From positions 1 to 53,993 of the forward strand of contig JAUHVL010000021.1 of NCBI GenBank assembly GCA_030425045.1: DNA of 53,993 nucleotides, written 5' to 3'. Positions 27,155 through 36,393 of this stretch are shown in pieces; position 1 is the first letter of the stretch, and each line of letters begins with the position of its first letter. Under the pieces are notes generated by a model. It worked only from the letters and a program-made list of their open reading frames with translations. It ran no database searches and had not been told where the DNA came from. The DNA is from a bacterium (GTDB taxonomy: Bacteria > Bdellovibrionota > Bacteriovoracia > Bacteriovoracales > Bacteriovoracaceae). The position numbers and the translations under genes are program-made.

Positions 27155-28537
27155 ATGAAGAATTTTTTATTATCTTTTTTCTTTATCTTTTCCCTATCTG
27201 CGGCGGAGTTTTCGACATTTTTTTCACCCGAGGATGACCTTATTCAAGTTGTTCTTAATGTTTTAAACAAGGCCAACCGTTCTATTGATATTGCGATTTA
27301 TAGTTTTGACTCTAAGAAAGTGAGATCGATGCTTGAGCAAAAGTTAGAGCAAGGTGTAAAGCTTAGATTAATTATCAGGCCCTCAACGGTAAAAAGGGCC
27401 TTAGAGTTTGTCGAGAGTTTAAAAGAAAGGGGAGCAGAGGTTCGTTATTTAACCAAAACGAATCACCATAAATTTCTTATTGTCGATCAGAAATGGCTTT
27501 TAAGTTCCAGTGGGAATTTTTCAGATAGTAAAAGAGCTGCCTCTTATGATGAAAATATGATTGTTTGTTTAGACTGTTATGACTATCTCGCACCCTATAG
27601 AGAAGAGTTTGAGTTTCTGTATCGTCATGCAACAGATCTTCATTTGAAAATGGCCCCTGATGGACCCGAGCCATCACTTCGCTCCATGTACTCATTTGAT
27701 ACAGCTTTTATGACCAGTCAAAATTTTACACCGTATTATAAAAAAAGAAGTAAGCGTTTTCATTTTCATACTACCAGTGAAAAGCTCGGTGCAGTCGAAT
27801 CAAGACTCATTGATATCATCGACAACGCTCAAAGCTCACTACTCGTTGCCACTGGGCACTTACGAAGTTGGAATTTATATAAGGCCCTTCGAAGGGCGGC
27901 TCTGCGAGGTGTAAAAGTGGATCTTTTGCTCGACAGTCAAGAGTATGTCAGCACACAAAAAGAAAAATACCTCGTGGAAAAAGTTAAAGAGTGTAAAAAA
28001 ACTCAGAGTGATTCCTATTGCCGAAGTAGAGGGCTGTATTACGGAAGAAAGGCAATGAAAGCGGGAATAAATGTCTATATTAAATATTACTCTTTTATTT
28101 GGGACTTTATTATTTCACCTCAAATGCATCATAAATATATGATTGTTGATGACCAAACTCTTTATACTGGTAGCTATAATTGGTCTGCAAATGCTGAGTT
28201 TAATTCTTTTGAAAATGTTACCGTCATTGATGACTATGCGACGATTTCTTCTTTTAAAGATAATTTTGATAAAATTCTTCAGTATGGAAGGGGAGGATTT
28301 GAACAGCTTAAGGAATCGCTTAAAAACTCCTCGGTTAATCTGCCTTTACATTTTGACCCCATTACTTTGCCAATGAAAAAAGTTGATGAACTGTATAAAG
28401 TTGCTTGTTCAAAATGTCCTGAGGTCTTTTGTAAATCAGATAGTCCTATCGATGAGTTGGAAGATCATGAAGATAATCCGGTGGTATTACAATATATCTT
28501 TAAAATGGATGGAAAGAATTATTGTACGATTCACTGA
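27155..28537 (+). CDS. Exported phospholipase D-family protein
   Basis: The start is taken at ATG 27155 (GAGAGAGA upstream), giving a signal peptide (MKNFLLSFFFIFSLSAA). Two HKD half-sites make one active site: HHKFLIVDQKWLLSSSGNF (~105) and MHHKYMIVDDQTLYTGSYNW (~330), each with HxK(x)4D and the following G/S-rich and N residues. The family hydrolyses phosphodiesters (phospholipids or nucleic acids); the exported form could act on host or prey lipids or on DNA. Six or more cysteines in the mature protein suggest disulfides. It overlaps the convergent HAD gene by 7 nt. Confidence 0.9.
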   Translation: MKNFLLSFFFIFSLSAAEFSTFFSPEDDLIQVVLNVLNKANRSIDIAIYSFDSKKVRSMLEQKLEQGVKLRLIIRPSTVKRALEFVESLKERGAEVRYLTKTNHHKFLIVDQKWLLSSSGNFSDSKRAASYDENMIVCLDCYDYLAPYREEFEFLYRHATDLHLKMAPDGPEPSLRSMYSFDTAFMTSQNFTPYYKKRSKRFHFHTTSEKLGAVESRLIDIIDNAQSSLLVATGHLRSWNLYKALRRAALRGVKVDLLLDSQEYVSTQKEKYLVEKVKECKKTQSDSYCRSRGLYYGRKAMKAGINVYIKYYSFIWDFIISPQMHHKYMIVDDQTLYTGSYNWSANAEFNSFENVTVIDDYATISSFKDNFDKILQYGRGGFEQLKESLKNSSVNLPLHFDPITLPMKKVDELYKVACSKCPEVFCKSDSPIDELEDHEDNPVVLQYIFKMDGKNYCTIH

Positions 28538-29439
28538 AGTCCGTGAAATAGATTGAGCTGAGAGTTTTCTTCGACATACTCTGTGCTATTTTCAAAAATT
28601 TCCATTTTATTATAGCTATGTTCAAAAGTTTGGATCACGAAAAAACTCATGTCAGGGTAATCCCTTTTGAGCTCTCTCATTTCTTCAGTGATGAGTTCAA
28701 CGTTTTTAGGGTCATCATCACTCATGCCAAAACGATGGGGATTGTTATCTCCATAAACTTCTAGTGCTTTTTCTACAGAGAGCCGAATGGCACGCTTTTT
28801 AAGAGAAGCGACACTTTCTTTTAGTTGAGGGTCTTGAAGTTCATTTCTTCTAACTTGAATGTTTGAAACGGGAAAGACACTTAAATAGTTAGGAGTATGA
28901 GGGAGGTGACCTTGTCTCACGATGAGATCAATCCCTGCCTTAATCGTTTCTGGGTGATGCCCTCTAGCTGTAATAACAGACATTGGTCTTTTATTAAAAG
29001 TAGCATGATAAAAACAATTCCAGCTCGGAGCTTTCCAAGCAAAGTCTGCTTTTTTTAAAGCTTCTTCTACATCGGCAACAAAAATTTGTTTCTTTCTTTT
29101 TAAACGATCAACAAGTGATAACTTCTGATCTCTAAAATATCGAAAAGAACCTACGTCTTCGTCAAAGTTAATATAGTAGTTTTCATATACTCCAGACTTT
29201 CCAACATCTCGGTGATGTTGTGCCCAAGCAGCACTACTGAGTAGCTTCTCTTTATTTGATTCTTTGTGAAAAATAACGATGGGAGTGGTGAGGTAAGCAA
29301 TATTGTCATCAAAATCAAAAAAGTAAAAACTTCGCCCACCAAGGTGATGGTTGCGATCTTTCTCTGGTCGATGCCCAAAGCCTAAATCGAGCTGATTGGA
29401 AGTGGTTTTGTTATCTTTTTTGTTCTGAGTCAATAACAT
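28531..29439 (-). CDS. HAD-superfamily phosphatase-like protein
   Basis: The 302-aa cytoplasmic protein shows HAD motifs in order: motif I FFDFDDNIAYL (~40), motif II MSVITARGHHP (~152), a Lys-containing stretch (LKKRAIRLSVEKAL, ~205) and motif IV FGMSDDDPKN (~235). The DFDDN form of motif I supports a phosphohydrolase rather than a structural relative. The long insertion between motifs I and II (~100 residues) is a cap of unknown specificity. The ATG lacks a clear Shine-Dalgarno. It ends overlapping the PLD gene on the other strand. Confidence 0.75.
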   Translation of the reverse strand: MLLTQNKKDNKTTSNQLDLGFGHRPEKDRNHHLGGRSFYFFDFDDNIAYLTTPIVIFHKESNKEKLLSSAAWAQHHRDVGKSGVYENYYINFDEDVGSFRYFRDQKLSLVDRLKRKKQIFVADVEEALKKADFAWKAPSWNCFYHATFNKRPMSVITARGHHPETIKAGIDLIVRQGHLPHTPNYLSVFPVSNIQVRRNELQDPQLKESVASLKKRAIRLSVEKALEVYGDNNPHRFGMSDDDPKNVELITEEMRELKRDYPDMSFFVIQTFEHSYNKMEIFENSTEYVEENSQLNLFHGLQ

Positions 29440-29610
29440 AGGCGAAATTTAACCTGTATCGTGTTTTAGGTCAAATAGAGCTATCTAAGTCGGTAAAATC
29501 TTTGAGCTAGTGACAAAGCGCCAATCAGCAAGCTTTATTGTGTAAATTTAAGAGTTTACGAGTGATTATGCCTATTGTATGAAAGCAAAAATAATAATTT
29601 GGAGACTTTT

Positions 29611-30315
29611 ATGTTGCGTTTGATTTTTCTTATAATTTCGTTAGTTTCTTTTCATGTTTCAGCTGAGTTTAGCTCTGAAGATTCACTTTCACTCGTTCAA
29701 ACAGGTGGAAATACCAATGTTAAAACCTATTTAGCTGCTTCTAAAAATGCTTACACCTTGGGAAAAAACATTTTTAAGTTAAATGGGAAGTACACTTACG
29801 GTGAAGCGTATGATGTGAGAAATGCAGAGAGATGGGATGCCCTTTTAAGATATGATAGAGACTTGACTGAAATCTATGGTGTTTATGTTTCAGAAGAGGT
29901 TATTGCAAATCGCTTTGCTGGTATTAAAAGAAGATTCAACACTGATGTCGGTGGTAAATATACCCTTTATAAAACTGAAAAAAATAAAACTTATGCTGAA
30001 TTAGGTTACAGATATACTGTTGAGAAAAAAGAAGATGAAACACAAGCAGATGATAAAGACTCTCAAGGCCGTGTATTTGTTCAAACAGATCATAAAGTTA
30101 AAAAAGATATCACAGCAAGATTTTGGGTTGAGTACATCCCAAACTTTACTGAAAATTCCAATTATCTCATCAATATGGAGCCTTCGGCACAAGTCGCACT
30201 AACAAGTATTTTTTCTTTGAAAATTGCTTATCTTTGGAACTACGATAATCTTCCTGTTCCAGGAAATAGTAAGTATGACTATACATACACCACAAGTTTA
30301 CTAGCAAAATTTTAA
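29611..30315 (+). CDS. DUF481-type outer-membrane beta-barrel protein
   Basis: The start at ATG 29611 follows GGAG and begins a signal peptide (MLRLIFLIISLVSFHVSA). The mature part opens SLSLVQTGGNTNVKTYLAAS, the typical DUF481/YdiY opening, and continues as paired amphipathic strands ending YTYTTSLLAKF with a terminal Phe. DUF481 proteins are outer-membrane barrels often induced by salt or acid. The mscS gene follows 15 nt later, so the pair may form an envelope-stress operon. Confidence 0.82.
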   Translation: MLRLIFLIISLVSFHVSAEFSSEDSLSLVQTGGNTNVKTYLAASKNAYTLGKNIFKLNGKYTYGEAYDVRNAERWDALLRYDRDLTEIYGVYVSEEVIANRFAGIKRRFNTDVGGKYTLYKTEKNKTYAELGYRYTVEKKEDETQADDKDSQGRVFVQTDHKVKKDITARFWVEYIPNFTENSNYLINMEPSAQVALTSIFSLKIAYLWNYDNLPVPGNSKYDYTYTTSLLAKF

Positions 30316-30330
30316 GAAAAGGATCGTAAA

Positions 30331-31131
30331 ATGAATCAAGAAGTACTTATAAGCTTAGCTACTCAGTATGGAATACTAATACTTAAATCGTTAATTGTTT
30401 TATTTATTGGTTTTAAAGTTATTGCGATCATAAATAGTATCATTTCTAAGATTATGGATAAGAATTCTCTTGATCCCTCTCTTAAAAGTTTTCTTGTTTC
30501 GTTGATCTCCATTATTTTAAAAGCATGCCTCTTTATTTCTGTCGCTTCAATGTTGGGAGTTCAGACAACGAGTTTTGTTGCACTTCTAGGTGCTGTCGGT
30601 CTCGCGGTTGGCATGGCCTTAAGGGGAACACTTTCAAACTTTGCTGGTGGAGTTATGATTCTCCTTTTTCGTCCCTTTAAAGTTGGTGATGTTGTTGAGG
30701 CTCAAGGTGTGACGGGAACGGTAAAGTCGATTCAAATTTTTAATACCATTATGCTTACGCCCGATAAAAAAACAATCATCCTTCCGAATGGACCTCTTTC
30801 CACAGGGAATATGACCAATTACTCCATCGAGCCAGTAAGAAGAGTTGATCTCAGTTTTGGTATTGGTTACGACGATGACTTAAAACTGGCCAAAGATACC
30901 CTTGAAGCGATGGCAAAAAGTGATGAAAGAGTTCTTTCAGATCCTCCTACAGATATTCTTGTTTCTGAGTTAGGTGATAATGCTGTAACCATTCTCTTTA
31001 GACCTTATGTGAAAAAAGAAGATTATTGGGGAGTTCACTTTGATATGATTGAAAGAGTGAAATTGAAGTTTGATGAACTCGGTATCAGCTTTCCTTATCC
31101 TCAACAAGATGTTTACATGCATCAAAAGTAA
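30331..31131 (+). CDS. mscS: Small-conductance mechanosensitive channel
   Basis: The 266-aa MscS-type channel has three N-terminal transmembrane helices. The pore-lining TM3 reads LLGAVGLAVGMALRGTLSNF with the Gly/Ala packing pattern, followed by the beta domain (LFRPFKVGDVVEAQGVTGTV) and the C-terminal alpha/beta domain. It releases solutes on hypo-osmotic shock. AAAGGA precedes the start. Next to a DUF481 barrel, a role in osmotic adaptation fits. Confidence 0.93.
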   Translation: MNQEVLISLATQYGILILKSLIVLFIGFKVIAIINSIISKIMDKNSLDPSLKSFLVSLISIILKACLFISVASMLGVQTTSFVALLGAVGLAVGMALRGTLSNFAGGVMILLFRPFKVGDVVEAQGVTGTVKSIQIFNTIMLTPDKKTIILPNGPLSTGNMTNYSIEPVRRVDLSFGIGYDDDLKLAKDTLEAMAKSDERVLSDPPTDILVSELGDNAVTILFRPYVKKEDYWGVHFDMIERVKLKFDELGISFPYPQQDVYMHQK

Positions 31132-31146
31132 ATTTAGGAGACTTAG

Positions 31147-32709
31147 ATGAATGAAATTGACCGTCGTCACTTTGTTAAATTTTTAGCGGGTGGAGTAGTT
31201 ACCATAAGCTCTTGCGGTTCATCGCTTTCTTCAAAAAGTTTACCTTTTAAACCGTTGTCCTTTTCTCGTGCTGATGAGCTTATCCTCGCTGAAGGGTTAA
31301 CTTATAGCATTCTTATCAAACAAGGTGATCAGATAAACAGGCGAGGGGATATATTTGGTCATAATAATGATTACACCGCTTTTATTCCTGTTTCGAAAAA
31401 TGAAGCCTTTTTTTGGGTCAATCATGAATACCCACTCCCTCAATTTATTCATGGCCGCGACTTAAAAGCAGAAGAAAAAACAAAAGAGATGATCGACAAA
31501 GAACGAGAAGTTGTTGGTGGCTCAATACTAAGAATAAAAAGAGATAACGAAAACTCACCTTGGCAGGTTGATAAAACATCAACGTTTAATAAAAGATTAA
31601 CCGGAAAAACAAAGATTCCTTTCGTTGCTAATAGGGCCATTGCAGGTAAGAAAAATGCAGTCGGCACTTTTGGTAATTGCGCGGGTGGGGTGACTCCCTG
31701 GGGAACTGTTTTAACTTGTGAAGAAAACTATCATGATTATTATGGTGAAATAAACTTTGGTAGCGAGAAACGAATTCCTTCACGTTTAGGTTGGGAAAGG
31801 CATTACAAAAATTCTCCTCATCATTATGGTTGGGTTGTCGAAGTTGATTTAAAGACTGGTGCAAGTAAGAAGTTAACTGGAATTGGTCGTTATGCTCATG
31901 AATGTGCAACTTGTATTAGAACGAAAGATGGTCGCGTGGCCGTTTACTCTGGCGATGATAAAGCAGGAGAGTTTCTCTATAAGTTTATTTCCAAAAACAA
32001 AAATAACCTTCATGAAGGAGAGCTTTTTGTTGCAGATATCAAAAAAGGGAAGTGGCTTTCTTTAGACATTAATAAAAGTAAAATTTTAAAAGATACATTT
32101 AAAGATCAACTGGATGTTTTAATTCACTGTAGAAAAGCGGGAAGATTACTAGGGGCTACTCATCTTGATCGCCCTGAGGATATTGAAATTCATCCAGAGA
32201 CAGGTGATGTCTTTGTAACGTTAACTAATAACAAAAAGCGTGGAAACTTCCACGGAAGTATTCTTAGGTTGAAAGAAAATAATCGTGACTATCTCTCTCG
32301 CGACTTTAAAGCTGAAGACTTTCTTGTTGGAGGTGATGACTTTTCTTGTCCAGATAATTTGGCCTTTGATCGTAAAGGTAACCTATGGATGGTCAGTGAT
32401 ATTAGTGGAAGTGCTATGGGTAAAGGCCCCTATAAAAAATTTAAAAATAATGGTCTTTTTTATATCCCCATGAGTGGAGCAAATAGTGGAAGAGTTTTCC
32501 AAGTTGCTTCGGCGCCTATTGATGCAGAGCTCACAGGTTTAAGCTTTAGTGCCGATTACAAAACGTTATTTATGTCAGTGCAGCATCCAGGTGAAAAGTC
32601 TAAAGGACCAAAAGACTTAACGAGTCATTGGCCAGATGGCGGAAATTCCATTCCTCTTTCTTCTGTTGTGCAAATAAGTGGGAAAGTTTTAGAGAGTTTG
32701 CAAGCCTAA
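31147..32709 (+). CDS. DUF839/PhoX-like exported phosphatase
   Basis: The 520-aa protein has a Tat-type N-terminus (DRRHFVKFLAGG) followed by a possible lipobox (TISSCGSS), so it is exported folded. The body matches DUF839/PhoX proteins: FWVNHEYPLPQF, FGNCAGGVTPWGTVLTCEEN, RYAHECATC, HLDRPEDIEIHPETGDVFVTL and LSFSADYKTLFMSVQHPGE. PhoX enzymes are Ca/Fe-dependent alkaline phosphatases. The conserved Cys and Glu of the metal cluster region (CEEN) are present. AGGAG lies 6 nt before the ATG. It is probably co-transcribed with mscS. Confidence 0.85.
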   Translation: MNEIDRRHFVKFLAGGVVTISSCGSSLSSKSLPFKPLSFSRADELILAEGLTYSILIKQGDQINRRGDIFGHNNDYTAFIPVSKNEAFFWVNHEYPLPQFIHGRDLKAEEKTKEMIDKEREVVGGSILRIKRDNENSPWQVDKTSTFNKRLTGKTKIPFVANRAIAGKKNAVGTFGNCAGGVTPWGTVLTCEENYHDYYGEINFGSEKRIPSRLGWERHYKNSPHHYGWVVEVDLKTGASKKLTGIGRYAHECATCIRTKDGRVAVYSGDDKAGEFLYKFISKNKNNLHEGELFVADIKKGKWLSLDINKSKILKDTFKDQLDVLIHCRKAGRLLGATHLDRPEDIEIHPETGDVFVTLTNNKKRGNFHGSILRLKENNRDYLSRDFKAEDFLVGGDDFSCPDNLAFDRKGNLWMVSDISGSAMGKGPYKKFKNNGLFYIPMSGANSGRVFQVASAPIDAELTGLSFSADYKTLFMSVQHPGEKSKGPKDLTSHWPDGGNSIPLSSVVQISGKVLESLQA

Positions 32710-32714
32710 ACTTA

Positions 32715-32743
32715 TTGGGAAAGCTTATTGATCAGAGTATAAT
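32715..32743 (+). promoter_or_regulatory. Promoter of dnaE
   Basis: TTGGGA (32715-32720) and a consensus TATAAT (32738-32743) are separated by 17 nt, 33 nt before the dnaE ATG. Confidence 0.65.
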
Positions 32744-32775
32744 GTCCCTATAGGATTTTTGTTCCTGGAGAGATT

Positions 32776-35658
32776 ATGACACACACAACAACGGAGACGT
32801 CTCTCTTAGAGTCTCATCCGGATAGCTTTGTACATTTACATCTTCATACGCAGTATTCACTACTCGATGGGGCCATTCGTTTAAAAGATTTAATTCCTAA
32901 AGCACAAGAGTTTGGTGTTCCGGCCATTGCTCAAACCGATCATGGAAATATGTTTGGTGCGATTGATTTTTATTGTCGTTGTAAAGACGCTGGGATTAAA
33001 CCAATTTTAGGTTCAGAAATATATTTTACACCTGGTTCAAGGTTCGATCGTAAAGCGGCCAAAAGAAGTAAGTCCGTTAGTACTCAAGATGCGGAGGAGT
33101 CCAGCCGTCAAATTCATCACCTTATTCTTTTATGTAAAGATAATACGGGTTATAAGAATTTATGTAAGCTTTTGTCTCAAGCATATCTCGAAGGTTTTTA
33201 TTATAAACCCCGTGCTGATCTTGAATTATTAAAAGAGTATAGTGAGGGTTTAATTTGTACGACGGCCTGTTTGAAAGGAGAGGTCGGTTATAATTTTTTC
33301 ACTGACCAAGATGAAAGGGCCGTTTCAGCGATTAAAAAACTTCACGAAGTTTTCGGAGATGATTTTTTTCTAGAGATTCAAGAAAACGGTTTAGACGAGC
33401 AAAGAATTGTTAACGAAAAAGTTGTAGCTTATGCTCGCGAGCATGGCATGAATATTGTGGCCACGAATGATTGTCACTATATGGAACCTGAAGATGCGCA
33501 AGCACAAGAGGTTTTACTTTGTGTTCAAACGGGTAAAACTTATCACGATGAAAATCGTATGAGGATGACCTCTCAAGAGTTTTATTATAAATCACCGGCC
33601 CAGATGAGAGAGGCTTTTAGTTATGCTCCAGAGGCTTGTGATAATACACTCGTCATCGCTGATCGCTGTAATGTTGAACTTTCTTGGACTGATGAAGAAG
33701 GAAAACAGATTTATCACTTACCAGATTTTCCGATCGATACCGGTGAGACTCTTAATGATTATTTTGCAAGAGAGTCTCGAGAAGGTTTAGAAGAGCGGTT
33801 CCGTGGACCACATTTTGTTAAAAGAATTCAAGAAGATGATTGGGAAGATGTTCAAAAGCCTAAGTATTACGAAAGGCTTCAATATGAACTAGACATGATC
33901 TCAGAAATGGGCTTTGCTGGTTACTTTCTCATCGTTTCGGACTTCATAAAGTGGTCTAAAGATAATGGTATTCCCGTTGGTCCTGGACGAGGCTCTGGAG
34001 CTGGCTCTATTGTTGCTTACGCTCTCAGTATTACCAATATTGATCCACTTCCATATAACTTACTTTTTGAAAGGTTTATTAACCCAGAACGAATTTCGAT
34101 GCCTGACTTTGACGTAGATTTTTGTCAAGCAGGAAGACAAAGGGTGATTGAATACGTCACTGAGAAATACGGTGAAGATAAAGTTGGTCAGATTATTACC
34201 TTTGGAAAACTACAAGCTAAAGCAGTCATCAAAGATGTCTCTCGCGTTTTTGGTTTAACTTTTTCTGAAGCAGATATTATTTCAAAATTAATTCCAGATG
34301 AGCTGGGGATAAATCTAGAGAGGGCCTTAGAGTTAGAGCCAAAACTTCATGAGTTAATTGAATCAGATCCTAAGATTAAACATATTTTCAATATTGCGAG
34401 AAGATTAGAGGGACTTTATCGACATGCCGGAATTCATGCGGCTGGTGTTGTTATCACGAACAAACCACTGGTTGAATATTGTCCGCTTTTTAAAGGGGCA
34501 AAAGGTGAAAAGGTTATTCAGTTTGATAAGGACTTCGGCGAACTTATTGGGTTAGTGAAGTTTGACTTTTTAGGACTGAAAACCCTGACTGTGATTGATC
34601 GTGCCGTTCAGCTTATTAGACGTGACCATGATCCAGAGTTTGATATTGAAGATATCGATATGGAAGACTCCGAGATTTATGATTTTATTTCGGCAGGAAA
34701 AACAATTGGTGTTTTTCAGCTTGAATCTTCTGGGATGATAGATCTTTGTAAAAGATTGGGCCCTGATAATTTAGAAGACATTACCGCGATCAACGCTCTC
34801 TACCGTCCTGGTCCATTAAACTCGGGGATGGTTGATGACTTTATTGATATTAAGCATGGCCGAAAGGATATGACCTTCCCGTTTAAAGAATTAGAGCCTG
34901 TATTAAAAGATACTTATGGTGTGATTGTTTACCAAGAACAGGTGATGAAAATTGCACAGGTTCTTGCGGGTTATTCTCTTGGCCAAGCGGATATTTTAAG
35001 AAAGGCGATGGGGAAAAAGAAAATTAAGCTTATTGAGGAACATAGGGCCATTTTTCTCAAAGGTGCTACAGAAAGAGGTTTTGATAAAAAGATATCAGAA
35101 GACCTTTATCAATTAATGGCAAACTTTGCAGAGTATGGATTTAATAAGTCTCACGCTGTTGCTTATGCTGTTATTGCTTATCAAACGGCTTTTTTGAAGA
35201 GATATTATCCTTCAGCTTTTTTTGCTGCTCTTCTTTCAACTGAATTAGCAAATACAGACAAGGTCACGCAATATATTAACGATGCGAGAAGCTTTAATAT
35301 TGATGTGCTTCCTCCTGATGTTAACGAATCTCTTTGGCATTTTAACGTGACACCAGAAAACCATATTCGTTTTGGTATGGGGGCGGTGAAGAACGTTGGT
35401 GAACAAGCGGTGAACGCGTTAGTTAAAGAGCGCGAAGAAAATGGAGCCTTTACTGGATTTATCGATTTTTGTGAAAGAGTTGACCTTAAAATGATTAATA
35501 AACGGATGATAGAGTCACTCATTAAAGTTGGTGCTTTTGATTCTGTCGAGTCGATGAATAGAAAAACTCTACTTGAGAACTTAGAGTTGGTCGTGGCCCA
35601 TGGGCAGAAAATCCAAGAAGATAAAGAACTCGGTCAAACCGGATTGTTTGATATGTAA
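32776..35658 (+). CDS. dnaE: DNA polymerase III alpha subunit, N-terminal 960 residues
   Basis: This is the replicative polymerase core. The PHP domain begins FVHLHLHTQYSLLDGAIRL, and the polymerase active site includes GPGRGSGAGSIVAYAL and MPDFDVDFCQ, whose Asp residues bind metal. The fingers (YRPGPLNSGMVDDF, VYQEQVMKIAQVLAGYSLG) and HhH region follow. The frame ends GLFDM at TAA (35656-35658), but in phase the sequence continues as the rest of DnaE for 244 codons. A bacterial DnaE is normally one ~1,160-aa chain. Either the gene carries a nonsense mutation or error, or the polymerase is made as two pieces. A strong promoter and GGAGAG precede the start. Confidence 0.95.
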   Translation: MTHTTTETSLLESHPDSFVHLHLHTQYSLLDGAIRLKDLIPKAQEFGVPAIAQTDHGNMFGAIDFYCRCKDAGIKPILGSEIYFTPGSRFDRKAAKRSKSVSTQDAEESSRQIHHLILLCKDNTGYKNLCKLLSQAYLEGFYYKPRADLELLKEYSEGLICTTACLKGEVGYNFFTDQDERAVSAIKKLHEVFGDDFFLEIQENGLDEQRIVNEKVVAYAREHGMNIVATNDCHYMEPEDAQAQEVLLCVQTGKTYHDENRMRMTSQEFYYKSPAQMREAFSYAPEACDNTLVIADRCNVELSWTDEEGKQIYHLPDFPIDTGETLNDYFARESREGLEERFRGPHFVKRIQEDDWEDVQKPKYYERLQYELDMISEMGFAGYFLIVSDFIKWSKDNGIPVGPGRGSGAGSIVAYALSITNIDPLPYNLLFERFINPERISMPDFDVDFCQAGRQRVIEYVTEKYGEDKVGQIITFGKLQAKAVIKDVSRVFGLTFSEADIISKLIPDELGINLERALELEPKLHELIESDPKIKHIFNIARRLEGLYRHAGIHAAGVVITNKPLVEYCPLFKGAKGEKVIQFDKDFGELIGLVKFDFLGLKTLTVIDRAVQLIRRDHDPEFDIEDIDMEDSEIYDFISAGKTIGVFQLESSGMIDLCKRLGPDNLEDITAINALYRPGPLNSGMVDDFIDIKHGRKDMTFPFKELEPVLKDTYGVIVYQEQVMKIAQVLAGYSLGQADILRKAMGKKKIKLIEEHRAIFLKGATERGFDKKISEDLYQLMANFAEYGFNKSHAVAYAVIAYQTAFLKRYYPSAFFAALLSTELANTDKVTQYINDARSFNIDVLPPDVNESLWHFNVTPENHIRFGMGAVKNVGEQAVNALVKEREENGAFTGFIDFCERVDLKMINKRMIESLIKVGAFDSVESMNRKTLLENLELVVAHGQKIQEDKELGQTGLFDM

Positions 35659-35676
35659 GTTCAAGATAAGGATACG

Positions 35677-36393
35677 ATTAAGACACAATTAAATATTACG
35701 GACATTGAAGATTTTGATGAAAAAGAAAAGCTTGGTTATGAACAACAGCTGATTGGAATTTATGTTTCCGGACATCCCCTCGATCGTTTTAGAGGAATTA
35801 TGGAGCAGATTAGTACAACCTCAATGGCCAATATTCAGCAAATGAAAGGCAATGGAAAGCGTGATGTTGTCATCACAGGAATTGTATCGACGAAAAAGAA
35901 TATTATGACCAAAAAAGGCGATAGGATGGCCTTCGCAACCGTTGAAGACTTAACGGGAAAAATTGAATGTATTGTTTTTCCAAAGGTTTTTGCAGAATAT
36001 GAGGCACTTCTTGATTCAGATGAGCCACTGGTTATTAGTGGTCATGTCAACCTCGAAGAAGAGCCACGGAAAGTATTTCCAAATAAAATTCATAAACTTC
36101 AAGATCAAACGGAAGAAAGAGTTAATAAAGTATTTTTTAATTTAAAGATGGATCAACTCACGGATCGCTCTCTCGATAAATTTAAAGAGCTTCTTTTAAG
36201 TTATCGTGGGACTATTCCCGCTCATTTAACCATTGAGTCTCATGATGGGCTAGTTGAAATGCCCTTAGGGAATGATTTTTTAATCAATCCGACTCCTCAA
36301 ATGGCCGCTCGAGTTAATGAATTATTGAATGGAAATGTGGTAAAATTCCAAGTCTCAAGAGGTATGGAGAGGAATGAATCAAATGGTTTCTAG
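35677..36393 (+). CDS. DnaE C-terminal region (OB fold and tau-binding part), separated by an in-frame TAA
   Basis: In phase with dnaE after the TAA, this sequence carries the conserved IGIYVSGHPLDRF, an OB-fold domain (RDVVITGIVSTKKNIMTKKG, FATVEDLTGKIECIVFPKVF) and the C-terminal DnaE domain. If translated separately, a plausible start is ATT at 35677, 4 nt after AAGGA (35668-35672); an ATG at 35800 lies too far inside the conserved part. Seen: a single stop with no frame change and fully conserved flanking sequence. Inferred: split subunit, readthrough or sequence error. The next gene starts within its last codons. Confidence 0.75.
   Translation: MKTQLNITDIEDFDEKEKLGYEQQLIGIYVSGHPLDRFRGIMEQISTTSMANIQQMKGNGKRDVVITGIVSTKKNIMTKKGDRMAFATVEDLTGKIECIVFPKVFAEYEALLDSDEPLVISGHVNLEEEPRKVFPNKIHKLQDQTEERVNKVFFNLKMDQLTDRSLDKFKELLLSYRGTIPAHLTIESHDGLVEMPLGNDFLINPTPQMAARVNELLNGNVVKFQVSRGMERNESNGF

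Noticed and set aside
35640-35680. An intein or intron splitting dnaE
   Set aside because: Coding sequence on both sides of the TAA is contiguous and in phase; there is no inserted sequence or splice-motif residue pattern.
35641-36393. An alternative genetic code (reassigned stop codon) to explain the interrupted genes
   Set aside because: The four interruptions use TAG, TAA, TGA and TAA, and all three codons also end normal genes in the window.
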